This document shows, one piece after another, positions 1 to 48,476 of a DNA stretch of 64,000 nucleotides. The stretch comes from Flaccisagitta enflata (taxonomy: Eukaryota > Chaetognatha > Sagittoidea > Aphragmophora), in contig OZ231126.1 in the NCBI GenBank assembly GCA_965153355.1, forward strand, positions 69,998,001-70,062,000. The letters are read 5' to 3'. Made by a program: the position numbers and the translations under genes. Position 1 is the first letter of the stretch. Each line of letters starts with the position of its first letter. Below the pieces are notes generated by a model, which worked only from the letters and a program-made list of their open reading frames with translations, was not told the origin of the DNA and did not search any database.

Positions 1-18
1 TCATGGATTTTAAGAAAA

Positions 19-400
19 CAAGGCCAACACCTATAAGTCGCGTGCGAGATTTATAGAGTAAGTGACTTAGAATGACTTAAAATGACTTAGAATGACTTTG
101 AATGACTTAAAATGTCCAAAAAGGACTTAAAATGTCTAAAAAAACCTAATGACCAAAAATGACTTAAAATAACTTAAACTGACTTTAAATAACTTAAAAT
201 GACTTAGAGTGACTCAAAATGACTTAGAATAACTATTAATGACTAAAAAAGACTTAAAATGACCCAAGAGTTGACGCTAAATTACAAAAAAAGTAAAGTG
301 TGACGGACGGACCGACGGACGGACCGACGGACGGACGGACGGACGGACCGACGGACGGACCGACAAAGCGGGGTGTAGAGTCGCGTGCACGCAACTAAAA
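19..400 (+). mobile_element. HINE/DINE-1-like element, first copy
   Basis: Starts ACAAGGCCAACACC with AGTCGCGTGCG just inside. The core has an imperfect roughly 10-bp repeat AATGACTTAA (61-270) and a GGAC/CGAC repeat (302-363). It ends GTAGAGTCGCGTGCACGC then AACTAAAA. This 5' block, variable tandem core, 3' stem-loop and CTAAA end are shared by at least 20 elements in the window. The class is inferred from architecture only. Confidence 0.7.
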
Positions 401-578
401 ATATGTGCAGTATTCAGTCAATCATGAAAAACTGAGCGTCCGGTTTTTATTTTGGCCACTGTTACTCATTGTTAAGGATACCTTTAGGATTAAAGGATAG
501 GTCGTCAATTTAATGACCGCCGGACATTCTAATCCAAGGTACTGAGTAGTATGATAGGTGAAACAATATCCCTCACCA

Positions 579-792
<214 letters not shown>

Positions 793-1086
793 CATAGTCA
801 CGGGCAAACAGACATGGACAGTTGGATACCTTTAATCCCCCCCCTTCCCGCCCAACACTTAATGTCTCATGGACACATCTCTGCGTGTTCGAGGCCGAGT
901 GATATTTTGGAAAGGTCAGAGCAATTGATGGAATCCATGTTTTGTGAGTGCGTGAGTACTCGAAATACCAAAGTGCGGAAATGTAGAACAGATCCGCACC
1001 CGAATATTGGTCTTATGAACCGTCAATTTGACATTTGCATGGCAGAGCAGTTACTGTTTAAGTTGATTTAAACGTTTATCATTCGT

Positions 1087-1253
<167 letters not shown>

Positions 1254-1424
1254 TGAACGACAAGAAGTAAAGATATGGGTTTCATATTGGGCGAAGGTGT
1301 ACAGATTCTAGACAGATTACCGGTAAAGTGTATCAAATCAATATTATTAACACAGCTTCCTAACATCATGACAGTGACAAATCATTTTCCAATTTCACAG
1401 TCTTGCCTTTGAGCAGATCAAATA

Positions 1425-1738
1425 AGGGCGTGTTTCTAGTGTGCGCCAAAAACGCGTTTGTTCCCGTGAAACGCGATAACAGCGTGAATGCATACTCAAG
1501 AATTTCAACTGTCCCACGAGGGAGTGAGCGAAGTGAGTGAGCGAGCACGTGAACGGAGCAAGCGAGCGAAGCAAGCGAGCGAATCAAGCGAGCGAAGCAA
1601 GCAAGCGAAGCAAGCAAAGCGGAGCGCTGCGGAGCGCTGCGGAGCGAGTGAGCGGAGTGAGCGGTGCGAGTGAACGAACGTAGCGAGCGAATGAGTGGCC
1701 GTTCAAAACGCGATTGTCTCTGACTAGAAACGCCCCCT
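1425..1738 (+). mobile_element. TIR MITE family M, copy 1
   Basis: Starts AGGGCGTGTTTCTAGT and ends ACTAGAAACGCCCCCT, imperfect terminal inverted repeats of about 16 bp. Inside are CCAAAAACGCGTTT, an internal GAGCGAAGTGAGTGAGCGAG-type purine-rich repeat, and TTCAAAACGCGA near the 3' end. Three other near-complete copies occur at 32705, 46096 and 61060. Confidence 0.85.
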
Positions 1739-2204
1739 AAATCAAGCTAAAAGTTGTCCAACACGACATCGTGGAGACCGCCTTTCCTTGGCCTCTAACC
1801 CAATATCGCCTCCCCAAGGCGCGTTATGGCGTTTTCTCGGAAACTTCTGTCTTAAGATCAAAACATCATAAATAATTTTATGGAAAAAAAATCACTTTTA
1901 TTTGGCATCGGAGGAAATAGCGCCAGTTCCATATATGGACCGCATTACACCAACTCACTCTTCCTAATGAGCCAAAATTGGTTCCTGTTTCAGATGCAAA
2001 ATGGCAAATCTATCATTCAAAAATATTTTGAAGCTCTCACTGACATTCTAACTCATTGATCGAGTGCGTTTGAAGACAACTTTTGCTCAACTTGAAATAC
2101 ATCATACAACATTTTTGCCCTACTTCCTCTGTCTCTTTTTCATACATTTGGTTTGCTTGCTGAGATGTTTTGTTTTTGCCATATGTCGACTGTTTTGCCG
2201 CACT
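1739..2204. other. No recognised feature
   Basis: Unique sequence between the MITE and the 97-bp array. Searched by eye on the minus strand for a polo-box exon; none seen. Confidence 0.5.
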
Positions 2205-3890
2205 TTACAAGCCAAGGAATCAAGGGAACCAGAAATGTGAACATGCTAAGAAGTTGTTTTTGTCAAGTTCAGACTGCAGTGTCACAATTTTATGAGCCAA
2301 GGACTCAAAGCCAAAGAAAATGTGGTGTCACGTGAAGGTGCTAAGAAGTTCTGTTTTTGTCGTATGCAGACTTCACTGCCTAAGTGTAAGTTTTATAAGC
2401 CAAGGAATCAAAGGAACCAGAAATGTGGTGTCAGGTGAATGTGCTGAGATGTTCTGTTTTTGTCATATGCAGACTGCAATGTTGTAGTTGTATAAGCCAA
2501 GGAATCAAAGGAGCCAGAAATGTGGTGTCAGGTGAATGTGCTGAGATGTCTGTTTTTGTCATATGCAGACTGCAATGTCGTAGTTATATAAGCCAAGGAA
2601 TCAAAGGAACCAGAAATGTGGTGTCAGGTCAATGTGCTGAGATATTCTGTGGTTGTTGTATGCAGACTGCAGTGTCGTAGTTATATAAGCCAAGGAATCA
2701 AAGGAGCCAGAAATGTGGTGTCAGGTGAATGTGCTAAGAAGTTCTGTTTTTGTCGTATGCAGACTGCAGTGTCGTAGTTATATAAGCCAAGGAATCAAAG
2801 GAACCAGAAATGTGGTGTCAGGTGAATGTGCTGAGATGTTCTGTTTTTGTCGTATGTAGACTGCAGTGTCATAGTTATACAAGCCAAGGAATAAAAGGAA
2901 CCAGAAATGTGGTGTCAGGTGAATGTGCTGAGATGTTCTGTTTTTGTCATATGTAGACTGCAGTGTCATAGTTATACAAGCCAAGGAATAAAAGGAACCA
3001 GAAATGTGGTGTCAGGTGAATGTGCTGAGATGTTCTGTTTTTGTCATATGTAGACTGCAGTGTCATAGTTATACAAGCCAAGGAATAAAAGGAACCAGAA
3101 ATGTGGTGTCAGGTGAATGTGCTGAGATGTTCTGTTTTTGTCATATGTAGACTGCAGTGTCATAGTTATACAAGCCAAGGAATAAAAGGAACCAGAAATG
3201 TGGTGTCAGGTGAATGTGCTGAGATGTTCTGTTTTTGTCGTATGTAGACTGCAGTGTCATAGTTATACAAGCCAAGGAATAAAAGGAACCAGAAATGTGG
3301 TGTCAGGTGAATGTGCTGAGATGTTCTGTTTTTGTCGTATGCAGACTGCAGTGTCGTAGTTATATAAGCCAAGGAATCAAAGGAACCAGAAATGTGGTGT
3401 CAGGTGAATGTGCTGAGATGTTCTGTTTTTGTCGTATGCAGACTGCAGTGTCGTAGTTATATAAGCCAAGGAATCAAAGGAACCAGAAATGTGGTGTCAG
3501 GTGAATGTGCTGAGATGTTCTGTTTTTGTCGTATGCAGACTGCAGTGTCATAGTTATACAAGCCAAGGAATAAAAGGAACCAGAAATGTGGTGTCAGGTG
3601 AATGTGCTGAGATGTTCTGTTTTTGTCATATGTAGACTGCAGTGTCATAGTTATACAAGCCAAGGAATCAAAGGAACCAGAAATGTGGTGTCAGGTGAAT
3701 GTGCTGAGATGTTCTGTTTTTGTCATATGTAGACTGCAGTGTCATAGTTATACAAGCCAAGGAATCAAAGGAACCAGAAATGTGGTGTCAGGTGAATGTG
3801 CTGAGATGTTCTGTTTTTGTCATATGTAGACTGCAGTGTCATAGTTATATACGCCAAGGATTCAAAGGAACCAGTAATGTGGTGTCAGGT
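2205..3890. repeat. 97-bp tandem repeat array, about 18 copies
   Basis: The anchor AAGCCAAGGAAT recurs near 2209, 2397, 2492, 2589, 2686, 2783, 2881, 2978, 3075 and onward every 97 bp to about 3851. The first two or three units are diverged, the middle ones nearly identical. Because 97 is not a multiple of three, open frames across it rotate and are not genes. It lies in PLK intron 7, downstream of exon 7. Confidence 0.92.
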
Positions 3891-3957
3891 GGCGCGAATC
3901 GTGGAAACTGACAGAAACCAGCGTCTTTCCGTCTCTTTTTTTTTTTAATTTTTCCTT

Positions 3958-4102
<145 letters not shown>

Positions 4103-4115
4103 CCATTCTGCCTAC

Positions 4116-38488
<34,373 letters not shown>

Positions 38489-38772
38489 GATGATCACAAA
38501 ATGGGTTTGGGTTTGATGTGTTCTTTTTTTTTCACGATGATTCTCGCTTAGCTTTTTTTGTTGGTATACTTGTCGGATGTTTACAATTTTTGTATTTGTT
38601 TTTTTATTTTTTCATTTACTACTCAAGTTTACATTTAAATACCTCTTATCACTGAATCCCACTCGCTTTAATCTCATTCAAATGCAAAAGTTGTAACGAT
38701 TTCATGTTTTTTTTGCCTTCTTTTTGTAGAAAATTCAATCGTTGATTAAACGTGTTTTAACGTCATTTTAAT

Positions 38773-38794
38773 TACGCGTCTCGTCCCGCGCGTG

Positions 38795-38853
<59 letters not shown>
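38773..38853 (-). promoter_or_regulatory. Candidate upstream region of PLK
   Basis: About 290-365 bases before the ATG lie a CpG-rich patch (ACGCGTCTCGTCCCGCGCGT on the plus strand) and a GA repeat of about 57 bp (CT on the sense strand). GA/CT tracts near starts can be regulatory in animals. No TATA box or initiator could be identified, so this is weak. Confidence 0.2.
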
Positions 38854-38856
<3 letters not shown>

Positions 38857-38859
38857 GGA

Positions 38860-39660
38860 ACAGGGGTGCAGTCCTAAATAAACCGTTTTTCAGTCAATTG
38901 TTCCGTTTTGTCCCCATTATTCATTCCCGAAAAAAGAAAAAAAAAAGGTTTGAATCACGAGTTCTTTTTGATCGAAATTTGTTTCTATGTACGAAATACG
39001 AGCAGTCACAGAAAATGGAGAATGGTTTGGAAGAGTATAGTCTATAGAGATTTTGTTACGCTGTTCATTTTGTGTCTTTTTTTTTAGTGTGTTTGGTGTT
39101 TGTTCGTGAACGACTGTTTGTAACCGAAATGACTTTCAGTGTGTCATTGAGTATTGGTATCAGAATTCTCTCACGTGGTCACGCGAATGCGCGCCGCAGA
39201 TTCATAACATTGTTTTTCATTTTTAGTCTCGTGTTTGGACCGTGAATAAGTGCTGAAGAATTATCACACCAGAAATGGTAGAGACACACACGAAAATGAC
39301 GAGGAGAGAGAGAGAGAGAGAGAGGAAAACATCCAATTCTTTCATGGAAGAAATGTGTGTTTTTTTTGTGTGTGTGTGGGTTTAGAGAATATTCATTATC
39401 ACTTAAAACGGTGTGGAAGAGCAATTTTTTTTCCAGGGATTTTCTTTTTTTGTTGTTATCACGTCATTGTTCTAATTTTTTGTTGATCGGTGCTCTCGAC
39501 GAAATCCAAATTCATACCTTAAAAAGAATATAAACAGTTTTAAGCAATGTAGCAGATTTTTTGGAAAGTTGAGAAATTGAGATTGATTTGAAAAAACAAA
39601 AAACAAAAAAAAACAAAACAAAGCCAAGTTGTTTGAAAGAAAGAGCCTTAGATGGCCTAT
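38860..39660. other. No recognised feature
   Basis: Region upstream of PLK; AT-rich with short A/T runs, a short GA tract at 39305-39323 and no gene signal. Confidence 0.4.
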
Positions 39661-40225
39661 TCACTGAATCGCGAACTCTGATCTGGCAATAAGGCCAGTC
39701 AAGTCCCGTTCCACTGAAGCACTACTTCGCGCAATGATTGAGTGCAAACATTTCAGTGAAATAAGAAATTCATTTGATTTCTTTCAATTGAAACAAGAGG
39801 GGTTATTTTTTTCTGAACTATTAATTATCTCCTTTTTTTTTTCTTTTGAATCTTGTTTTCATGGTAAACTTTTTTCTAATCATTTGAATTTTTGTGTCTC
39901 TGATGGAAAAAAGTCTTCTCACCTGCGATTTTATTTTAAGGGATGAAATCTATGTTTTCTTTTTGATATTTACATACATTTAGTGTTCTTAGGTAGAGAG
40001 AAATAGAGGGAGGTGAAAAAAAAAACAGTGGATTTCTTGATGTCTTCAGATGAAAGAAAAAAATTCTATAATCTCTTTTTACTGTGACAAAATCAGTTAT
40101 ATTCAATTCCACTGAAGCATGAATTGCAAAAAGCACTAGTTATTTCTTATTCCACTTAAGCACTAGGGTGTGCTTCAGAGAAGAAAAAAGATTCTAACTT
40201 GAGCACGAATTTCGTGATTCAGAGG
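39661..40225. mobile_element. Hairpin-bearing nonautonomous element, copy 2
   Basis: Begins CACTGAATCGCGAACTCTG and ends CGAATTTCGTGATTCAGAGG; shares TTCCACTGAAGCA blocks, a T-rich interior and the ATTCTAACTT-type 3' part with 7165-7812. The two mark a dispersed family. Confidence 0.55.
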
Positions 40226-40364
40226 ATGCCCCGCCTTAGATTACATGATTCAAAGGTTTGCGTGACCAACGGACCAACAAGCGCCGGACACGGTATCTTA
40301 TAGACATGCGAGGAAGCATCTAAAAACATCCCTTTGGAAGTAGCGTTGGCGATATACGCACAGG

Positions 40365-40448
40365 AAGTGTATATAGTGTATATAGTGTATATAGTGTATA
40401 TAGTGTATATAGTGTATATAGTGTATATAGTGTATATAGTGTATATAA
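40365..40448. repeat. 9-bp repeat GTATATAGT
   Basis: About nine near-perfect units. Confidence 0.93.
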
Positions 40449-40491
40449 ACCAGTTAGCGATTTATCGTCGTCTTTTTCAATCACACTTTAA

Positions 40492-40671
40492 AACAAGGCC
40501 GGATACACGGCCAATACCAGTCGCGGACGGGTGGGCAGGGGCGGAAATGTGCATTTTCACACTTTCCAACTCGATCACCACGGACCGACTGACCAACCGA
40601 CTGACCGACCAACGGACGGACGGACGGACGGACAAAGCCTCTTATAGAGTCGCTTGTCCGCGACTAAAAAA
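40492..40671 (+). mobile_element. HINE-like element
   Basis: AACAAGGCCGGATACACGGC, AGTCGCGGACGGGTGGGCAG, core GACTGACC/GGAC, then AAAGCCTCTTATAGAGTCGC and TTGTCCGCGACTAAAAA. It combines a GGATACACGG 5' block with the AAAGCCTCTTATAGAG 3' block of the other subfamily. A 3' fragment of the GATGCGTCC subfamily sits just upstream at 40239-40327. Confidence 0.78.
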
Positions 40672-40987
40672 AAATTGAAATGTATTGACGTAAAAGGAAT
40701 GAAAAAAAAAAAGAAAGTGTACGCAAAATAGCAGTCACAAGGTTCAAAAGTAACGTGAGAATAAAATCAAGAGAATGACCGTTTATTTCCATTAAGTTGA
40801 CACAATTTTTATTTGTTTTTTTTTCTCTATTGTAGTTAGAAAAAAAGAGACGTGAGACGTGAGACAGGGAGAGGCTCTTATCGGCGAAAAGATGCTGTAA
40901 ACAACATGAAATTGTGAGATCAATTCACTTTTCATCCTGTCCAACGTCAACAGACAGTTCAAGCCTCCCAGTGTTTCTTATAACAAG

Positions 40988-41139
<152 letters not shown>

Positions 41140-41331
41140 ACTCAGTGTTTGTATGTGTGTGTGTGTTTGAGAGGGGAGGGATGAAAAGGATCTCCCTAGG
41201 GGAAATTGTGAAACTTTTGGTGCAAAGAAAAGGCAAAGAAAAACAAAGAAATAAAAAAAAGTATTTTGATAAGGAAAGAGAGTGAAATGGAAAATTGGGC
41301 TGGCTGCTCCAAACTCTACTGCTCCATCAAG

Positions 41332-42278
<947 letters not shown>

Positions 42279-42431
42279 ACAAGTGACGCGGGGTCACAAT
42301 ATTGTTTTCAATTCGATCACCATGACGGACGGACGGACGGACGGACGGACGGACGGACGGACGGACGGACGGACGGACGGACGGACGGACGGACAAAGCC
42401 TCCTATAGAGTTGCGTGTCCGCAACTAAAAA
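42279..42431 (+). mobile_element. HINE-like element with pure GGAC core
   Basis: ACAAGTGACGCGGGGTCACA, then a pure GGAC repeat of about 70 bp (42325-42394), then AAAGCCTCCTATAGAGTTGC and GTGTCCGCAACTAAAAAA. The GGGCAGG block is deleted. Confidence 0.75.
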
Positions 42432-42483
42432 AGATCCACTTTGGCGTTAGAAATCAAAGGAAATTTGACTGAAGAACTGAAGA

Positions 42484-42790
<307 letters not shown>

Positions 42791-43090
42791 CCAACGCAAA
42801 GACAGCGTCTTTAAGAATTTTACGCATCAGTTTTTCACTAAATCGTGCAGTGCATTATGTGATATAGCATGCATAAAAACAGATACATTAAGTCATTACT
42901 CATTAGTATGAGGACACAAAAAAAACCATCAACCCAAAAGAACGAATATGAATGAATTAGGTCTCTCTTTGAATCTCGAACAAAAAAGCCACAGGTAGAA
43001 AGGGAATGAGGATAAAGCGTTGAATTGTGGGATATCCTGGAGAAGATTGGTGATGAATGAATAATTAGGCGCTGGAGACCCGAGATAGAA

Positions 43091-43206
<116 letters not shown>

Positions 43207-43319
43207 ACAATGTGGAAAGCTATGTATGTATAATCAGAGAATGTAGTTTGGAACAATGTATGAAGTCGTTAAAGTGGTATGAAATATGAAGTGGTATAAT
43301 CAGAAGCGTGCTAAAGATC

Positions 43320-43421
<102 letters not shown>

Positions 43422-43439
43422 ATAGTCGCAAAAGCGTTA

Positions 43440-43916
43440 GATGGTCAGCGGTACCCGCTGCCCCTATGTGAGTGTACGTGGGTGTGAGGTGGTTAGTGGG
43501 GCAGTGGCCCCGAAGGGGTCGATGACCTATGCTGATTTTGTTCGAGCCTCAAGGCTGGGAATATGGCCTGGAGGCTGGGCTCTGAGCTTGGTGGCTGGGA
43601 TTTTAGCCTCAAGGCTGAGATTTGAGCTTCAAGGCTGGGATTTGAGCTTCGAGGCTGGGATTTGAGCTTCAAGCCTGGGATTTGAGCTTCAGGGCTAGGA
43701 TTTGAGCTTTGAGGCTGGGATTTGAGCTTCACGGCTGGGATTTGAGCCTCGAGGCTGGGATTTGAGCCTTGAGGCTGGGATTTGAGCCTCGAGGCTAGAA
43801 ATTGGGCCTTGAGGGGGAGGGGGGTATGAAGAAGAAGAAGGAGGAGGAGGAGAAGGAGAAGTTTCTGCATATGTGAAAGCATAGGTCATCGGCCCCTACA
43901 GGGCCGCTGCCCTAAA
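43440..43916. mobile_element. TIR-minisatellite composite element
   Basis: ATGGTCAGCGGTACCCGCTG, then GGGCAGTGGCCCCGAAGGGG and CGATGACCTATGCT. Array of about 13 units of a 20-bp repeat GGCTGGGATTTGAGCCTCGA (43545-43810). Right end AAAGCATAGGTCATCGGCCC and GGGCCGCTGCCCT. Flanked by CAA repeats on both sides. Confidence 0.78.
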
Positions 43917-44163
<247 letters not shown>

Positions 44164-44164
44164 C

Positions 44165-44935
44165 CACTCCCCACACTTGATGGTTGCTTGTCATTTAACT
44201 GCGTTCTTCTTCAAATCCAATAACACCCCGCGGTCGTCATTTGTTATTTCATATGAAAGTGGGATCTTGAATGAAGGACCGTATCTTTAAGAAAAGTGGC
44301 ATAAATTCTTAAGCAAACATTCCTTTGCTTTGTCCGCATCTTAAAGTCTCGAGTTTACGTCGCACTTTGGTTTATGATTATTTTTGTGGGTTTGTTTGGG
44401 GAACGTTGGAATAACCAGGTTAAGATAAGATTCTTAGTTGTTGCTGGTTTTCCATCCGTGTTAATCCGTATAATGGTGATTTTTGTCCTGCTGTCAATTT
44501 TTACTGCCATGATTCGTTTTCCTCGAAGTGTTGGCCCGTTTTTCTGTCTGATTGTCTGTCCGTCTGGCTCCCTGTCGACTGCTACCTTGTACAGTTAATT
44601 CCCACTCTAACGAGTTTCAAGGGAGTAAGAAATTCTGTTTTAGCCAATGTAGAAAATAAAGAGAAAAACTCTTTTCAAACAAGTTGAAGAGACTAATTTC
44701 TTTCTGTCTGTCCGATATCGGCGATATAGATGTCCTTACTAACGATCCTCACGCATTAGTAACACGACTCAGTAGTACTGCGTAGTAACATGCTCAGGGG
44801 CGTCTCCGCAGCATGTAGCCCCTTGAATCAGCATCGGGCCACTCGCATGTGCTAGCGTGAGTCGAAGGCGGTCTGTTTCGCATTCCACCGCTATCTGTTT
44901 GTCCGACTTTCCGCACTACCGTATCTGCTATTTTT
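44165..44935. other. No recognised feature
   Basis: Unique sequence; no gene signal. Confidence 0.45.
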
Positions 44936-44944
44936 TTCACTCAT

Positions 44945-45185
44945 CACACCCCGTAATCTGGGGTGAGGTTAAACCCCGGGGGTTGCTCAGGGTTGCTCGG
45001 GGTTGCTTGGGGTTGATCCCTAAGTAAACCCCGAGTAACCCCACGCAACCCAAGCTCGGGGTTTGCTTGGGGTGGCTCAGGGTTTGCTCGGGGTTGCTCG
45101 GGGTTGCATTTTTAGAAACAATGACAAATGATAACATCAACCCTGAGTAACCCCGAGCAGAACCCCAGCAATTTCAAGCAACCTC
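44945..45185. repeat. GGGGTTGCTC/GAGTAACCCC repeat with inversions
   Basis: About nine GGGTTGCTCGGGGTTGCTY-type units interleaved with inverted GAGTAACCCC units, so the region can fold on itself. Confidence 0.8.
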
Positions 45186-45214
45186 AGGGTTTAATCTCAC
45201 TGTTTTACGTTGCA

Positions 45215-45365
45215 GATTACATAGTATAATCTGGTAGCCCCGTTGGCATTTCATGCTCACCTTTTTCCTATCCAGATTACCTGGTGCATCAATTCATTTT
45301 TTTTTATAACTTTTAGAATTACATAGTATAATCTGGTAGCCCCATTGGCATTTCATGCCCACCCC
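45215..45365. repeat. Two direct copies of a 45-bp unit
   Basis: ATTACATAGTATAATCTGGT followed by AGCCCC-TTGGCATTTCATGC at about 45217 and again at about 45318, about 101 bp apart. Both continue with CCGATCCA/CCTATCCA-type sequence. Confidence 0.8.
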
Positions 45366-45501
45366 TTTCCGATCCAAGTTGACTTATACCCTCCTTAAAA
45401 AGACTGGAGATAAAACATGTAAGGAAAATTCGCATTTGTTTTCTTGGGATCACCTGAGGCCAAACTAAGGCCAAACTGATAGGGTCGAGCTGTTAGGCGG
45501 G

Positions 45502-45505
<4 letters not shown>

Positions 45506-45579
<74 letters not shown>
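45506..45579. repeat. (GA)n microsatellite
   Basis: About 37 GA units ending in a G run. Confidence 0.95.
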
Positions 45580-45584
<5 letters not shown>

Positions 45585-45585
<1 letters not shown>

Positions 45586-46090
45586 AATTGGGGTGGTGCG
45601 ATAAGGGTGAGTGTGTGAGACAAGTGTTGGATGAGGAATTTGTTTGATTTAACCTTGATCTATTTCGGGGCTCCAACTGATAAAGCGAGGAAAAAAAAGA
45701 AGAGACCGAAAAAAGTTGATAAGGTGCGCAAGAGGTAATTAATACTAGGCCCCAGATACTTGACAGCTGAGTCCCGCACGGCACGGGTGGCCTTGGGTTA
45801 AAGGGATCTGAATATGGAAGACTTTTACTGACGGATACCTAAACGGACAAATGTATTTGACTTGTCAGTCATCGATTCTCCCAGTTTATACGCTGCTTAT
45901 ACATATATACGTACAACAATCTAAAATCCATTTAAGGTTATGAATATCTATTATTTTGATTCTTAAAAATGCGAATATCTGCTAGATAAGTGATACTTTC
46001 ATGGTAACAGTGTTAATGAGAAATGAATCAAACTATATTTGTAATAAACCAATAGTTCCGTTTCACTTGAATCTTTTTAGAGCGGGGTGT
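45585..46090. other. No recognised feature
   Basis: Unique AT-rich sequence. Confidence 0.45.
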
Positions 46091-46095
46091 TAGTA

Positions 46096-46366
46096 AGGGG
46101 GCGTTTCTAGTCAAAGACGATCGCGTTTTGAACTGGCCACTCGGTCGCTTACTATGTTCGTTCCCTCGCACCGCTCACTCCGCTCACTCGCTCGGCAGCG
46201 CCACGCTTTGCTACGCTTGCTACGCTCGCTCGCTCCGTTCACGGGCTTGCTCACTCACTTCGCTCACTCCCTTGTGGGACAGTTGAAATTCTTGAATGTG
46301 TGTTTACGCTTTTATCGCGTTTTACGGGAACAAACGCGTTTTTGGCGCTCACTAGAAACACGCCCT
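46096..46366 (-). mobile_element. TIR MITE family M, copy 3 (inverted)
   Basis: AGGGGGCGTTTCTAGTCAAA to GCGCTCACTAGAAACACGCC then CT. Reverse complement aligns along its length with the copy at 32705. Confidence 0.85.
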
Positions 46367-46490
46367 AACTCAACTGATGATATGATGGATGAATGGACAA
46401 ATTGGCTCCAAGGTGAATAGACGACCGATGAGAAGCTCGACGGCTTTCAAATGCCAGTCTGAATTTTTGAGGTGATTCAGTGAAAAATGA

Positions 46491-46683
46491 AAAGTGACGC
46501 GGGGTCACAATATCGTTGCGGACGGGTGGGAAGTGGCATGCAACCCAGATCCACACCCAAACTCCCACCTTACACTAAAAGTATCCAAAACGCTGGTTTC
46601 TTCAATTTTTGACCCAATCAACAGACCGACGGACCAATGGACGAACAAAGCCTCTTATAGAGTTGCGTGTCCGCAACTATAAA
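46491..46683 (+). mobile_element. HINE-like element, GTTGCGGAC subfamily
   Basis: AAGTGACGCGGGGTCACAAT, GTTGCGGACGGGTGGGAAG, weak GGACCAATGGAC core, AAAGCCTCTTATAGAGTTGC, GTGTCCGCAACTATAAA. Confidence 0.75.
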
Positions 46684-46689
46684 TGGAAA

Positions 46690-46834
46690 AATGGAATTTA
46701 AAGTGTCAACTCGGAAATTTGGCGCGTTCGTAATTTAAAGAAAAATGAATGAAATTACTCACACAGTAAGTCAGTATGCGGGTGTGTTAACCGTTTAGTG
46801 GCTGCGTGAGCTCTTTCTTAATTGCCAATTTGTG

Positions 46835-46887
<53 letters not shown>

Positions 46888-47480
46888 TTAAACCATTTCC
46901 TACAACCCTGAAACACTCTCCTAACCCATTTTCTCATTCTTGTGCTCAACTTCAATTTTCACCATTTTCCTTCACCAAAATTTTTTTTTTTTGATTGTCA
47001 CCCTTGAATTTCTCATGTCTGAAAGTGGTTCAGGCAATTGAAAACCATGGAGGGTACCACCCGTGGCCTTAAAAAACAAGAAATCATTTTCTTTTCAGCC
47101 TGTTCTAGCATTTTCTGCTATTCATCATTGGTGTCATCTTTCAAGATTACCTTCCTGATGGATAATTGCCATATTAGACCACAGAACATCGCCAAAATAG
47201 AAATCGGAACTTGGGCGAAGTTTGAAGGCCAAAAACTATGACGAGTGTTTCCTTCCCAAAATAAGTAAAAAGACTTTCTCAACTTTTCTATCTCTTCCTT
47301 CTTTTTTTTTCGTCAATTATTCATTTCTTTTGTGACTTTGTCTGAGAAGTTAAGGCTCAAAGTAATTGGATTAAGGTTGTTTAAGTCATCTTTTTTTTTG
47401 CCCCGTAATGTCTACAAATTTACTGGTCTAAATAATGGTAAAACGTGCATGACAACACGTGACTAAAAACATATAGAAAA
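46690..47480. other. No recognised feature
   Basis: Mostly unique; GA repeat at 46839-46884. The frame beginning MKTMEGTTRG at 47038 has no recognisable homology. Confidence 0.45.
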
Positions 47481-47483
47481 AAA

Positions 47484-47702
47484 AAAACATGACCGTAAAC
47501 ACGGCTTCTTAAGTCGCGTGCGGGGGCAGGGGAAGTAAAAAATGGACTAACCATGCATTATTGGACGATCCGCCCATAAACACCAAAAAAAGTATAAAAA
47601 AAAGTAACATATAACCTACTGATCGACCAACCAACCGACCAATCGACGCGACGGACGGACAAAGCTAGGTGTATAGAGTCGCGCAGACTAGACTTTAAAA
47701 AA
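47484..47702 (+). mobile_element. HINE-like element, diverged
   Basis: AACATGACCGTAAACACGGC, AAGTCGCGTGCGGGGGCAGG, core ACCAACCAACCGACC, AAAGCTAGGTGTATAGAGTC, decayed 3' stem. Confidence 0.62.
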
Positions 47703-47997
47703 GAATTTGGACAACGCGGGAAATACGAGCGATGAAAAATAATTCGAACAGACCGACCAGAACTCGTACCAAACAATAAACTGACATACGGTTGATAGAT
47801 TACGCACGCGACTAAAAAATTGCGTGAGAACGACTGCATAGAAAAAAAATGTGCACTGCTGAATGACTCGAAATTGGACAAAAGAGATCGAAATTGGATT
47901 TGACTGACGAATGAAATTAAAACAGCTGATGATCAAATCACGTGATTGGAGAAAAAATGGTGGTAGAAAAAGGCAACCAAGGCCATCAATGTGAGAG

Positions 47998-48094
47998 TGA
48001 CTTTTATTGTTTTGATGGTTCGGATGATGGTGATGGTAATGGTGATGGTGATCATGATGGTGATGGTGACGGTGAGGGTGATAATGATGGTGAA

Positions 48095-48178
<84 letters not shown>

Positions 48179-48235
48179 ATTGATGGTGAAGATGATGATG
48201 ATGAAATTATAACGTTTATGATGAGTATAAGATGA
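47998..48235. repeat. (GATGGT)/(GAT)n microsatellite
   Basis: Interrupted GATGGT units then about 30 pure GAT units (48089-48178). Confidence 0.95.
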
Positions 48236-48414
48236 TTAGAAAATGATTGCATTTTTAAGTCCCAAACTAAAACTTTTGCGGTCTAAAAAGTCAGCGAGAA
48301 TTTTCTTTTTTAAAGGAGCGATTAAGAACAGAAAGAAAACGACTTTTTGACGAAAAAGTTTTTTTGGAAGTGTGCTTGCACTTTGTCATTCTTTATTTTG
48401 TTTCTCTTTTATTG

Positions 48415-48444
48415 AATTTGTTTTGTTTTGTTTCTCTTTTATTC

Positions 48445-48476
<32 letters not shown>

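Noticed and set aside
2778-3829. Recurrent 68-residue frames in the 97-bp array
   Set aside because: Unit length is not divisible by three, so frames rotate; identical peptides repeat without a gene context.
2205-3890. CRISPR-like array
   Set aside because: The units are contiguous near-identical repeats without unique spacers, in a eukaryotic intron.
47038-47241. 67-residue plus-strand frame
   Set aside because: No homology recognised and no supporting context; length is within chance expectation.
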